Under the pieces are notes generated by a model. That model did not search any database. It worked only from the letters and a program-made list of their open reading frames with translations, and was not told the origin of the DNA. The translations under genes and the position numbers were made by a program. A stretch of 58,597 nucleotides of DNA from Cylindrospermum sp. FACHB-282 (GTDB taxonomy: Bacteria > Cyanobacteriota > Cyanobacteriia > Cyanobacteriales > Nostocaceae), in assembly GCF_014697195.1 (NCBI RefSeq), contig NZ_JACJRJ010000040.1:1-58597 (forward strand). Direction: 5' to 3'. Shown one piece after another: positions 28,279 through 36,945 of the stretch (the stretch's first letter is position 1; each line of letters opens with the position of its first letter).

Positions 28279-29157
28279 TCAGGTAAATAAACCACTTTCT
28301 GATCCTAGGGACACAGCAATGCTGTGTCCCGAAACTTCTGGTCTCATGTAAAAATCATATTGATTAATTGTAATCCCGATGCTGGCTGTGATCCGAATCA
28401 GGCTACCTTGGATAGAAAAAGGCTTTGCTAGAGTATACAGTAACAATTGGGATAGCTTGATTACAGACTCAAAGGTGGGAATTTCCATCCGCGCGATCGC
28501 AAATTCATCTCCACTTAAATGGCCAAGGAAATCTGTTGGGGCCATACAGGTTGTTAGCCGCTGGGCAACTGCTCTTAACAGCAAATTTGATGTCTCATGC
28601 TCCAACCCATGACTCAATCCAGTGAAATCATCAATACCCAGCAACAGGATAGCTACTAGCCCCTGGTCTTTCTCCGGTTGGGCAACACCCCGGAGGAGGC
28701 GATCACAAAATAAATCCCGATTAGGCAATCCAGTCAAGTCATCGTAGTTAGTAATGTAGTGAATTAACTCATCTAATTTGTGAAGAGTTTGTGAGGTATT
28801 TGCCATTAGCGTACCCGCTTCATCAGTAAATTCTGTGGGCAATTCAGGTAATCTATTGGTATTTAGATAGTCTTGTAATGCAACAGATGTCAAAATCACT
28901 GGGGCGAGGAGGAGGCGTAGCGCATAAAGAGTAGCTGCCGTACCTGCTAAGGTAGCCAACAGAGCAATCACCAGAACTCGCACCGTCATCTCCCAGGAAT
29001 AGGAGTTTGAAGTGATGAAACTGAAGACTAAAGCTAGAAGTGGTACGTGAGTACCTAAAAATGCTACCAACATGATTTTGGCGATGTAACTTTTATTGAG
29101 CAATCCGAAATTAGCCAGAGATGAGTACAGATTAAGTGTGTGATTGAGCTTCATCAT
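28279..29157 (-). CDS. Truncated GGDEF-type protein
   Basis: 292 residues. Two N-terminal membrane segments (about residues 26-48 and 57-78) and a HAMP-like stretch precede a GGDEF domain starting YDDLTGLPNRDLFCDRLL. The active-site loop reads SGDEF instead of GGDEF. The domain breaks off after ASIGITINQYDF, losing its last 40 or so residues. The end is encoded by a dispersed palindrome (28308-28330) and its flank. It is likely inactive as a diguanylate cyclase and may be a pseudogene. Confidence 0.7.
   Translation of the reverse strand: MMKLNHTLNLYSSLANFGLLNKSYIAKIMLVAFLGTHVPLLALVFSFITSNSYSWEMTVRVLVIALLATLAGTAATLYALRLLLAPVILTSVALQDYLNTNRLPELPTEFTDEAGTLMANTSQTLHKLDELIHYITNYDDLTGLPNRDLFCDRLLRGVAQPEKDQGLVAILLLGIDDFTGLSHGLEHETSNLLLRAVAQRLTTCMAPTDFLGHLSGDEFAIARMEIPTFESVIKLSQLLLYTLAKPFSIQGSLIRITASIGITINQYDFYMRPEVSGHSIAVSLGSESGLFT
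28308..28330. repeat. Dispersed palindrome at the GGDEF gene 3' end
   Basis: GGGACACAGC-AAT-GCTGTGTCCC, a perfect 10-bp inverted repeat. A close relative lies at 41510-41532. It lies inside the last codons of the GGDEF frame, marking where the original 3' end was lost. Confidence 0.75.
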
Positions 29158-29631
29158 TTCTGAGCGGGGGTTGAGAGTTGGTAAATTAATTAATTGCGGC
29201 GTATTTTGGCAAAATTATCACTTTCATTCACGATTTAGGCGAATAAATCTCAATGGCAGTAGCCCAATATAAGGTGATATTTTTATGCTTCCCAATCCGG
29301 CTGTACACTAATAGATTTATTTATATTTATTCTGTTAGTTTTCGATAAAATTTACTTCACAATTAAAATTGCTGATCTTCAAGCGGTTATTTTAAATAAA
29401 AAGTTTGGATGAATTAAAGGTGAATTTATGATTAAATAAGTTTCAGTGAGTGAAGCCGATGGTGAAACGCCCAACCTAGGCGAACATACTATTGAGCTTA
29501 GACACAAAGCGGCTTTCCTCCGCGATCGCTTTTTTTGTGCTTACTGGTGATATAAAATTGAGTAAAGCCATAACCATTCAGCGAAGACGAACCATCAGAG
29601 CATAACCTGCACTGTTACCGAAAAACTGGGT
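29158..29631. other. Intergenic region upstream of the tnpB element
   Basis: About 475 bp, AT-rich on the left. Near 29500-29550 lies a dispersed-repeat-like segment (CACAAAGCGGCTTTCCTCCG then a HIP1 site). No ORF is visible. Confidence 0.5.
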
Positions 29632-29716
29632 CTAAAGCCCCGTCCTTCTAGGACGGCTTTTTATTGTATTTGATTAATATTATACCAAATGTGATAGTAT
29701 AAGACAGGAGGTAAAA

Positions 29717-30910
29717 ATGATGCTTGTTTTTGAGTTTAAAGCTTATGGGTTGGCAGCCCAACTAACAGCAGTAGATGATGCAATTCGCACTGCAAAGTTC
29801 ATCCGAAATAGCTGTATTCGGCTATGGATGGACGTTAAAGATATAGGTAAAAACGATTTGCAGAAATATTGTGCAGTGCTTGCGGCTAACTTTCCCTTTG
29901 CTAATGAACTCAATTCAATGGCTAGACAAGCTTCTGCTGAAAGAGCTTGGTCTTCTATCTCTAGGTTTTATGACAACTGCAATTCGGGAATTTCTGGAAA
30001 AAAGGGGTATCCTCAATTCCAGAAAGATTGTCGTTCTGTAGAATACAAAACATCAGGATGGAAGCTTGCGGATAATCGTAAATCCATAACATTCACTGAC
30101 AAAAAAGGGATTGGGCGATTAAAACTCAAAGGTACTCGTGATTTGCACGAATACCAAATCAACCAAATAAAACGGGTAAGATTGGTAAAGCGTGCGGACG
30201 GCGTTTATGTTCAATTCTGTATTGATGTTAACCGTTTTGAGAACATAGAACCGACAGGAAATACAGTTGGACTAGATGTCGGACTAAAAGAGTACTACAC
30301 CGACTCTGATGGAACAATGGTTGAAAATCCTAAGTTTCTTCGTATTGGTGAAAAAGTTCTCAAGCGTTCACAACGTCGTGTTTCCAGAAAAGTAAAAGGG
30401 TCAAAAAATAGAGGCAAGGCTAGACAGATTTTAGGAAAGCGCCACCTCAAAATAAGTAGGCAACGTAAAGACCATGCTGTGAAATTAGCACGGTGCGTAG
30501 TTCAGTCTAACGACTTGATAGCCTATGAAGATTTGAGGATTAAAAATTTGGTGAAAAATCATTGTTTAGCTAAGTCTATTAATGACGCATCTTGGTATCA
30601 GTTCCGTGTCTGGGTTGAATACTTTGCCAAAGTATTTAAGCGCGTCACGGTTGCGGTTAACCCGCAGTATACTAGCCTTGAATGCTCTAGTTGTGGTGTC
30701 ATTGTTAAGAAAACACTATCCACTCGAACCCATGTTTGTAAATGTGGTTGTGTGATGGATAGAGATGAAAACGCAGCTAGAAATATCCTGAGTCGAGGAT
30801 TGGGTACGGTAGGACATACCGGAACCTTTGCGCTAGACGCAAGCAACGCTTGGGGAGATGAAACCTCTACTCAAATTGGTGAAAACCTGTTTGAGCAAGT
30901 TATGTCTTAG
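29717..30910 (+). CDS. tnpB: RNA-guided endonuclease TnpB (IS200/IS605 OrfB)
   Basis: 397 residues, full length for the family. RuvC-like catalytic residues are intact: Asp in TVGLDVGLKEYYTDSDG, Glu in AYEDLRIKNLVKN and the final Asp in DRDENAARNIL. The zinc-binding CSSCG...CKCG lies just before the last motif. A strong GGAGGT precedes the ATG. TnpB proteins are omega-RNA-guided DNA nucleases that help keep the transposon at its donor site, ancestral to Cas12. The protein should be active as far as sequence shows. Confidence 0.93.
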   Translation: MMLVFEFKAYGLAAQLTAVDDAIRTAKFIRNSCIRLWMDVKDIGKNDLQKYCAVLAANFPFANELNSMARQASAERAWSSISRFYDNCNSGISGKKGYPQFQKDCRSVEYKTSGWKLADNRKSITFTDKKGIGRLKLKGTRDLHEYQINQIKRVRLVKRADGVYVQFCIDVNRFENIEPTGNTVGLDVGLKEYYTDSDGTMVENPKFLRIGEKVLKRSQRRVSRKVKGSKNRGKARQILGKRHLKISRQRKDHAVKLARCVVQSNDLIAYEDLRIKNLVKNHCLAKSINDASWYQFRVWVEYFAKVFKRVTVAVNPQYTSLECSSCGVIVKKTLSTRTHVCKCGCVMDRDENAARNILSRGLGTVGHTGTFALDASNAWGDETSTQIGENLFEQVMS

Positions 30911-30948
30911 ATTCAAGAATCCCCGTGCGTTCACGCCGGGGAGTGTCA
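30790..30948 (+). ncRNA. Predicted omega-RNA region of the tnpB element
   Basis: In this family the guide RNA scaffold is the transcript of the 3' end of tnpB and the right-end hairpin, with the guide coming from the DNA just past the element. Here the scaffold would end at the hairpin at 30921-30941 plus AGTGTCAA, and the guide would start near 30949. The 5' limit is a guess; the call rests on family knowledge and the visible hairpin. Confidence 0.45.
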
Positions 30949-30999
30949 AAATGCAGATGTCTAGCAAGCAGCGTTTTGTCTGCCCACATCCAGAAAAAG

Positions 31000-32040
31000 A
31001 TGAGTAATCAAATTCAAGACTACAACCCCAGCAGCGTCGGTGAAAAAAATGGTAATCTCCTTGGTTTACCCTTTGATTACGAATCTGCAAACCTGATTGT
31101 TATCCCAGTACCTTGGGAAGTTACAGTTTCCTACGGTGCTGGTACAGCCAACGGGCCGCAGCAGATTCTAGATGCTTCAACTCAACTCGATTTATTTGAT
31201 TTTGATCATCCTGATGGCTGGAAACAGGGAATTTTCATGATACAAATTCCCCAAGATATGTTAGACAAAAACAAATATTATCGCGCCGAAGCCGCAAAAA
31301 TTATTGAACGGCTGGTAGAAGGTAAACAACTGACAGATACACCAGATTTAATACCTGTGCTGACAGAAATTAATCAAGCTTGTCAACAGGTAAATCAATG
31401 GCTATTTACCCAGTCACAAGCAGCAATTAACAATGGTAAGCGAGTTGCAGTCATTGGTGGTGATCACAGTTCACCCTTAGGCTATTTCCAAGCATTAGCC
31501 GCTAAATATTCAAATTTTGGCATTTTGCACATAGACGCCCACGCAGACTTACGCGATGCCTATGAAGGATTTGAGTTTTCCCATGCATCCATCATGTTTA
31601 ATGGGTTAAAAATCCCGCAAATTTCCAAATTAGTGCAAGTAGGAGTGCGGGATATTTGCCATGATGAAGTGCAAATAATTAACCAATCGAATAATCGAAT
31701 TGTCGCTTATTACGACGCAGCAATTAAACAAAAGCTTTATTCTGGCACGACTTGGATTGATATCTGCCGAGAAATTATCAGCCATTTACCTGAGTCCGTT
31801 TACATCAGCTTTGATGTTGATGGTTTAGATCCCAAACTTTGCCCAAGTACAGGTACACCTGTGCCTGGTGGATTAGAATTAGAGCAAACTTTTTGCTTAT
31901 TTCGGGAATTAGTAAATAGCGGCAGAAAGATTATAGGTTTTGATCTCTGCGAAGTCGGTGATGCTGAGTGGGATGGAAATGTAGGTGCGCGGATTGTTTA
32001 TAAACTGGCGAACTTGCTAGATTTATCTCAGATAAAATAG
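31000..32040 (+). CDS. Agmatinase/arginase-family ureohydrolase
   Basis: 346 residues from ATG 31000; the open frame runs up to 30925 but that part lies in and just after the IS right end. The three binuclear-manganese motifs are present: VIGGDHSSPLGYFQ, ILHIDAHADLRDAYEG and YISFDVDGLDPKLCPSTGTP. Likely substrates are agmatine (giving putrescine and urea) or another guanidino compound. It resembles the Anabaena agmatinase-type proteins more than arginase, but guanidine hydrolases in cyanobacteria share these motifs, so the substrate is uncertain. Confidence 0.82.
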   Translation: MSNQIQDYNPSSVGEKNGNLLGLPFDYESANLIVIPVPWEVTVSYGAGTANGPQQILDASTQLDLFDFDHPDGWKQGIFMIQIPQDMLDKNKYYRAEAAKIIERLVEGKQLTDTPDLIPVLTEINQACQQVNQWLFTQSQAAINNGKRVAVIGGDHSSPLGYFQALAAKYSNFGILHIDAHADLRDAYEGFEFSHASIMFNGLKIPQISKLVQVGVRDICHDEVQIINQSNNRIVAYYDAAIKQKLYSGTTWIDICREIISHLPESVYISFDVDGLDPKLCPSTGTPVPGGLELEQTFCLFRELVNSGRKIIGFDLCEVGDAEWDGNVGARIVYKLANLLDLSQIK

Positions 32041-32098
32041 AACATCATGAACAAAGAGAATCAAAATTTTAAGCATGGTTATGTTTAAAATGCCAAAA

Positions 32099-32935
32099 TT
32101 AAAAACTAGCATTGATAAATTCTTCCCTTAATACTTCCCATTCTGGCAGCCATTTCCAAACATCTTCCTCTCGCTCTATTTTCTTAACAACTTGGTCTAA
32201 AAAAACTGGAATTGGACTATTAACCCCTGAAGCTTTTGACTCAAATCCAAATTCTCTTAATTTATTTTCCATGCTACACAATAAATCTTTACCTGCAAAA
32301 AAAGTTAGGTAATTTTCAAAATGAAATCCACCAGGGCTAAAAGATGGAAGTAACTCTTCAAATTTTTCTAAAACAGCATCTGCTGTAACTATACGTTCTC
32401 CTTTCTTACTTTGAACTATTTCCCTTATTTTTATTTGACAGGCTTCCTTATTTTTACCCCTAGGAAAGGGATGTTGTGAACCAAATACGTTTTTAATTGC
32501 TTCACCCCAAGAATTAGGGAACCCAAAGTAATTTAGAGCAAAACGAGCGGCTGTATACACTGCAATTTGTTTTACAGATGCATCTAAAGCTTCACGGTAT
32601 GAATCCATAGATGGAAGTTTATTCCTTACAGTACGTTGAACAACTACTGGATCAATCAAATAATTTTCTATCTCTTTTCTTTGCCACTTCCAACCTACTT
32701 GTACTCCTTCATAGTTGTATGGAAGTGGTGAGTCTGTTGGGATAAACTCATAGTTATCAAAATCACGATCAACTATTCCAGCTAGATTTGATATGACTAC
32801 TCTATCAGGAATAATTTTTTCCATAAAACTTTTTCCCCCAAGGGGTTTAATTTCGCATTTAGGCAAAAGTTGACGAAGAAGTCTTATATCATAACTGCCA
32901 GAGTTTCCTTCACAGTAAAGAACACCTACAGACAC
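32099..32935 (-). CDS. TOPRIM/DUF4435-like effector of a candidate defence pair (AriB-like)
   Basis: 278 residues, GTG start. The N-terminus reads SVGVLYCEGNSGSYD with the TOPRIM Glu at residue 9, followed by GIVDRDFDNYEF with the acidic DxD-type motif at residues 56-60. WKWQRKEIENYLIDP (about residues 83-96) is the EIENYL signature seen in DUF4435 and OLD-type TOPRIM proteins. Its start overlaps the ATPase gene by 10 bp. The pairing of ATPase and DUF4435 TOPRIM nuclease in this order is the layout of the PARIS anti-phage system (AriA-AriB). The precise subtype needs comparison. Confidence 0.7.
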   Translation of the reverse strand: MSVGVLYCEGNSGSYDIRLLRQLLPKCEIKPLGGKSFMEKIIPDRVVISNLAGIVDRDFDNYEFIPTDSPLPYNYEGVQVGWKWQRKEIENYLIDPVVVQRTVRNKLPSMDSYREALDASVKQIAVYTAARFALNYFGFPNSWGEAIKNVFGSQHPFPRGKNKEACQIKIREIVQSKKGERIVTADAVLEKFEELLPSFSPGGFHFENYLTFFAGKDLLCSMENKLREFGFESKASGVNSPIPVFLDQVVKKIEREEDVWKWLPEWEVLREEFINASF

Positions 32936-34032
32936 AAAACCCCTCCTGGTAGCCGATATATGTCACTTTGACTAATTACATTGCTTACAGCTTCCGAATG
33001 AGTTGTGATAATGAATTGACAAGTTGGGGCAATTTTCATTAACTGAGCAGTAAAAAATTGAGATGCTGAGGGATGTAAATTTAAGCCTATTTCATCAATT
33101 AAGACAACTGAATATGCAATTTGCTGCCTAACAAACTCGTAGAGGATAGGAAAAATTGATTGTTCACCAGCAGACATTTCAGCAACGTCATAAGTTCGAT
33201 GTCCATCACTGAGTAAGAAGTATGTAGTTTCTTCTGTTGGAGAATCTATACTTGGAAGTTCCTCTAGATTTTCTGCAAAATAACGGTCAGTAAATACTTT
33301 CTTATATAATCTTTCTAACTGTTTAAGGTAATCATTTTCAAAACTAATATCAGGGTTTTGTCTACGTTTCCAACGAATCAGATATTGACGTAAACTACCA
33401 ACGCCTAACTCAAAAGAAGTTTCACTTCTAAGCTCTTTTTTACCTTCTCCTGCTTCGTGATTTGGATTAGCTCCTAAATTACGAAACTGATCGAACCAAA
33501 AAATTCCTGGAAGTTTAGAGAAGTAATGGCGAACAGATTGATCACCACGATTGATAAACCACTGTGCATAATAGCGTCCGCGAAATTGAGAACGTTCTTC
33601 AGGCGTATTACCAGCTTTCCAGAAATCTCCACTCAAAATAACTTTAACTATACGACTGTCACCTGGTTTTACAAATGCTCGCTCAGACCGAAATTCTGGT
33701 GGCTGGGCATCATACCATCTTCTGGCAATCTCACGAGTTGCTTCTAGTTCTTCTTCTTCAAAAGATACTTCTAACTCGATTCGTGGTGTTCCCCATCGCC
33801 AGTAGCGTCCAGGGAGAAACCCAATCCAATCAAAATCAGAAATTTTGTGAATCCGCCCGGTTGCCAGTGATAGCGGCAGAGCAATTGCCTGTAATAATGT
33901 TGTTTTGCCAGAACCATTGTCCCCTAGAACTAAGAAACGATCGCTAACTTCATTAAGGGTTTTATTTTTAAAAGAAACCCTTAAGTTTTCAAATCTTTTG
34001 AAATTTTCAATATAGATAGATTCTATTTTCAT
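32926..34032 (-). CDS. ABC/SMC-type AAA ATPase of a candidate defence pair (AriA-like)
   Basis: 368 residues. It starts MKIESIYIENFKRFENLRVS, as SMC/RecF-like ATPases do. Walker A is LGDNGSGKTTLLQAI (about residue 37), the signature is AEMSAGEQSIFPI (about 285), Walker B is VVLIDEIGLNLHP (about 310) and the switch His is in IITTHSEAVSN (about 344). The middle region is short and has no long coiled coil. It overlaps the TOPRIM gene downstream. Such ATPases act as sensors that hold or activate the nuclease partner. It is divergent from ilvA, whose gene is unrelated. Confidence 0.75.
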   Translation of the reverse strand: MKIESIYIENFKRFENLRVSFKNKTLNEVSDRFLVLGDNGSGKTTLLQAIALPLSLATGRIHKISDFDWIGFLPGRYWRWGTPRIELEVSFEEEELEATREIARRWYDAQPPEFRSERAFVKPGDSRIVKVILSGDFWKAGNTPEERSQFRGRYYAQWFINRGDQSVRHYFSKLPGIFWFDQFRNLGANPNHEAGEGKKELRSETSFELGVGSLRQYLIRWKRRQNPDISFENDYLKQLERLYKKVFTDRYFAENLEELPSIDSPTEETTYFLLSDGHRTYDVAEMSAGEQSIFPILYEFVRQQIAYSVVLIDEIGLNLHPSASQFFTAQLMKIAPTCQFIITTHSEAVSNVISQSDIYRLPGGVLCL

Positions 34033-34195
34033 TTGTTAGTTGCTCCCCTTAATAGTGGATTAAACCAATCATATCTTTATATTGGCAAATATGGCGAGCG
34101 ATCGCTACGCAGGTGCTGTTGCCCAACAACCCGCAAAACAGCAACCCAACTAGAGTAAAATTAACATCCATCCCAAATGCCCAACCCTTTATCCC

Positions 34196-35707
34196 ATGTA
34201 TTGCGATTACCTGGTACAAATTCTGACTGCCCGCGTGTATGATGTTGCCCAGGAAACACCACTGGATTATGCTCCTAACCTCTCCGCACGGCTGAATAAT
34301 CAAATCCTGCTAAAACGGGAAGATATGCAATCAGTCTTCTCCTTCAAGCTGCGGGGGGCTTATAACAAAATGGCGCAACTATCACCAGAATTGCTGTCTC
34401 TAGGTGTAATCACTGCCTCTGCTGGTAACCATGCCCAAGGAGTTGCCCTCGGTGCTAGTCGGCTAGGAACGCGAGCAATTATCGTGATGCCAGTCACCAC
34501 ACCCCAGGTAAAGATAAATGCAGTTAAAGCACGGGGGGGAGAGGTGGTATTACATGGCAATACCTATGATGATGCCTACGCCCACGCCCGACAGATGGAG
34601 GTAGAAAAAGGGCTAACCTTTATACATCCCTTTGATGACCCCTATGTAATTGCCGGACAGGGAACCATCGGTATGGAAATTCTCCGCCAACATCAGCAAC
34701 CCATCCATGCAATCTTTGTCGCTATTGGTGGGGGCGGCTTAATTTCGGGAATTGGGGCTTATGTTAAACGGTTGCGTCCCGATATCAAGATTATCGGCGT
34801 TGAACCAGTTGATGCTGATGCGATGTCGAAATCTCTCAAAGCTGGTCATCGGGTGCGCTTATCTCAGGTGGGGTTATTTGCTGATGGTGTAGCAGTGCGG
34901 GAAGTGGGGGAAGAAACCTTCCGCTTGTGTCAGCAGTATGTAGATGAAATCATTTTGGTGGATACAGATGCTACCTGTGCCGCGATTAAAGATGTGTTTG
35001 AGGATACACGCTCAATTTTAGAACCTGCGGGGGCATTAGCGATCGCAGCTGCAAAAGTCTACGCCGAACGCGAACAAATCCAAGGACAAACCTTAATTGC
35101 TGTCGCCTGCGGTGCTAACATGAACTTTGACCGCCTCCGCTTTGTGGCAGAACGGGCAGAATTTGGTGAACGCCGGGAAGCGATATTTGCCGTGACAATT
35201 CCCGAAGAACAGGGAAGTCTGCGCTTGTTTTGTGAATGTATAGGCGATCGCAATTTAACAGAATTTAACTATCGCATAGCCGACCAACAAGAAGCACATA
35301 TTTTTGTCGGCGTGCAAATTCAAAACCGGGCTGACGCTGCCAAAATGGTAACAAACTTTGAAAACGTCGGCTTAAAAACCCTTGACTTAACAGACGACGA
35401 ACTGACAAAATTACACCTACGGCACATGGTAGGTGGACATTCTCCCCTAGCCCACAATGAATTACTCTACCGATTTGAATTTCCCGAACGTCCCGGTGCA
35501 TTGATGAAGTTTGTCGCTTCTATGTGTCCTGATTGGAATATCAGCCTATTTCACTACCGTAACAACGGCTCAGACTACGGGCGAATCGTGGTAGGAATGC
35601 AAGTTCCGCCCCACGAGATGGAAGAGTGGCAGGCATTTCTCGATACACTCGGCTATCGCTATTGGGATGAAAGCCAGAATCCCGCATATAAGCTATTTTT
35701 GGGATAA
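34196..35707 (+). CDS. ilvA: Threonine ammonia-lyase, biosynthetic
   Basis: 503 residues, standard for the long biosynthetic form. The PLP-binding Lys lies in SVFSFKLRGAYNKM and the phosphate-binding loop is IGGGGLISGIG. Two C-terminal ACT-like regulatory domains (about residues 325-500) include REAIFAVTIPEEQGSLRLF and YRFEFPERPGALMKFV, which bind isoleucine and valine. It makes 2-oxobutanoate from threonine as the first step of isoleucine synthesis. It is divergent from the ATPase/TOPRIM pair. Confidence 0.95.
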   Translation: MYCDYLVQILTARVYDVAQETPLDYAPNLSARLNNQILLKREDMQSVFSFKLRGAYNKMAQLSPELLSLGVITASAGNHAQGVALGASRLGTRAIIVMPVTTPQVKINAVKARGGEVVLHGNTYDDAYAHARQMEVEKGLTFIHPFDDPYVIAGQGTIGMEILRQHQQPIHAIFVAIGGGGLISGIGAYVKRLRPDIKIIGVEPVDADAMSKSLKAGHRVRLSQVGLFADGVAVREVGEETFRLCQQYVDEIILVDTDATCAAIKDVFEDTRSILEPAGALAIAAAKVYAEREQIQGQTLIAVACGANMNFDRLRFVAERAEFGERREAIFAVTIPEEQGSLRLFCECIGDRNLTEFNYRIADQQEAHIFVGVQIQNRADAAKMVTNFENVGLKTLDLTDDELTKLHLRHMVGGHSPLAHNELLYRFEFPERPGALMKFVASMCPDWNISLFHYRNNGSDYGRIVVGMQVPPHEMEEWQAFLDTLGYRYWDESQNPAYKLFLG

Positions 35708-35887
35708 GCCAGGGCAGGTATCGGACTAGCAACCAGCCAAACCGCCTCCTCTGTCTTGGTTTCTCAATTTCTACCAGAGGCAGAAACGCCATTTATCTTC
35801 ACACCAGCCTTCTATGGCAGCATTCTGACCGGATTGCTTACCACTATAATAGCCTGGATATTACTAACCAAACCTTGCCGCCCATAA
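35708..35887 (+). pseudogene. Fragment of a membrane-protein gene
   Basis: The frame just after the ilvA stop reads for about 58 codons as protein-like sequence ending [29 protein letters not shown], that is, one C-terminal membrane helix, then TAA at 35885. There is no start codon or upstream domain, so it looks like the tail of a lost transporter-like gene. The parent family is not identified. Confidence 0.35.
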
Positions 35888-35922
35888 CTCTCCATCCCAT
35901 TTTGAATTTTGAATTTCCCCCC

Positions 35923-36828
35923 ATGTCTACCCAACCCACAATTCAAAGCATATACACCGATGGCGCTTGCACCGGCAACCCTGGCCCTGGTGGTTGGGCT
36001 GTTGTCATCTACTTTAATGATGGCTCAGTTCACGAAATGGGTGACGGCTCTTCCCATACCACCAATAATAAAATGGAGATGCAAGCGGCGATCGCAGCTC
36101 TGCAATTTCTAGAAACATCTGGACAAACCGAACCCATCACCCTCTACACCGATAGCGAATACCTGATTAACTGCGTTACCAAGTGGGTACACGGCTGGAA
36201 AAAGAAAGGTTGGAAAAAATCAGACGGGAACCCCGTCCAAAACCAAGACCTTTTAGAAACTCTCGACGAACTCAATAGCCGCCTAGTAAAATGGCAACAC
36301 GTCCGGGGACATTCTGGTAACATAGGTAACGAACGTTGTGATGTGATTGCTCGTGCCTATGCCAGCGGCAAAATCCCATCCTTACAACAATTACCCTCCC
36401 GTAATGCCCACCAAACCTTAACCCCAGCAACAGAAATAAATGTAGCAAAAGTAGCTAGTTCTGACTTACACTCTTCAATAACTCATAAACAACCACAGGA
36501 AAGCAGTACTTTTGCACCAGATATAACCTTTATGGAACCATCGACCGCACCCGCTGGGACTACAGTTGAAGCCCAACCTTCGGAAATGAGAGTTTCACAA
36601 CTCCGCAATCTAGTGGAAACTCTACATATTGCTGACGAAATTGCTGATAAAGGCTACCTAATCACCAGTTCCGAACTAGCAGATTTAATGGATGTCCACG
36701 CTAGCGCCGTTACGAGTCGGGGAGACCAATGGCGTTGGCGAAATTGGATAGTTTCGCGGGTAAGACGTGAAGGTAATCAAATTCTCTGGGAATTAGAACG
36801 AGGGGATCAATTAGAGAGTGGTGAATAA
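35923..36828 (+). CDS. rnhA: Ribonuclease HI with C-terminal extension
   Basis: Start set at ATG 35923 (MSTQPTIQSIYTDG), about 301 residues. Residues 8-150 are RNase HI: IYTDGACTGNPGPGGWAVV, NNKMEMQAAIAAL, LYTDSEYLINCVTKW and HVRGHSGNIGNERCDVIA carry the four catalytic acids and the His loop. It removes RNA from RNA-DNA hybrids. An added 150-residue C-terminal part ends in a helix-rich domain (AEIADKGYLITSS-type region, SSELADLMDVHASAVTSRGD) that resembles a winged-helix or DNA-binding module. Many RNases HI lack this tail. Confidence 0.92.
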   Translation: MSTQPTIQSIYTDGACTGNPGPGGWAVVIYFNDGSVHEMGDGSSHTTNNKMEMQAAIAALQFLETSGQTEPITLYTDSEYLINCVTKWVHGWKKKGWKKSDGNPVQNQDLLETLDELNSRLVKWQHVRGHSGNIGNERCDVIARAYASGKIPSLQQLPSRNAHQTLTPATEINVAKVASSDLHSSITHKQPQESSTFAPDITFMEPSTAPAGTTVEAQPSEMRVSQLRNLVETLHIADEIADKGYLITSSELADLMDVHASAVTSRGDQWRWRNWIVSRVRREGNQILWELERGDQLESGE

Positions 36829-36842
36829 TCGGCAATAGGGAC

Positions 36843-36945
36843 TTACCAATTACCAATTACCAATTACCAATTACCAATTACCAATTACCAATTACCAATT
36901 ACCAATTACCAATTACCAATTACCAATTACCAATTACCAATTACC
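36843..36945. repeat. Perfect heptamer array, TTACCAA x 14
   Basis: Fourteen consecutive uninterrupted TTACCAA units (36843-36940) plus a partial one. It fills the gap between convergent rnhA and cruG, and the TAA stop of cruG is read from the last unit. Confidence 0.97.

Larger units (their letters stand above)
29632..30948 (+). mobile_element. tnpB-only IS200/IS605 (IS1341-type) element
   Basis: The left part carries a hairpin, AAAGCCCCGTCC-TTCTA-GGACGGCTTT, near 29633-29661. tnpB follows. The right end has the hairpin CCCCGTGCGTTCACGCCGGGG followed by AGTGTCAA near 30948, a right-end form typical of cyanobacterial members. There is no tnpA (Y1 transposase), so movement would need one in trans. 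The exact left boundary is inferred. Confidence 0.75.

Noticed and set aside
30925-30999. N-terminal extension of the agmatinase-family protein
   Set aside because: It is translated from the IS right end and its flank; ATG 31000 gives a family-like start.
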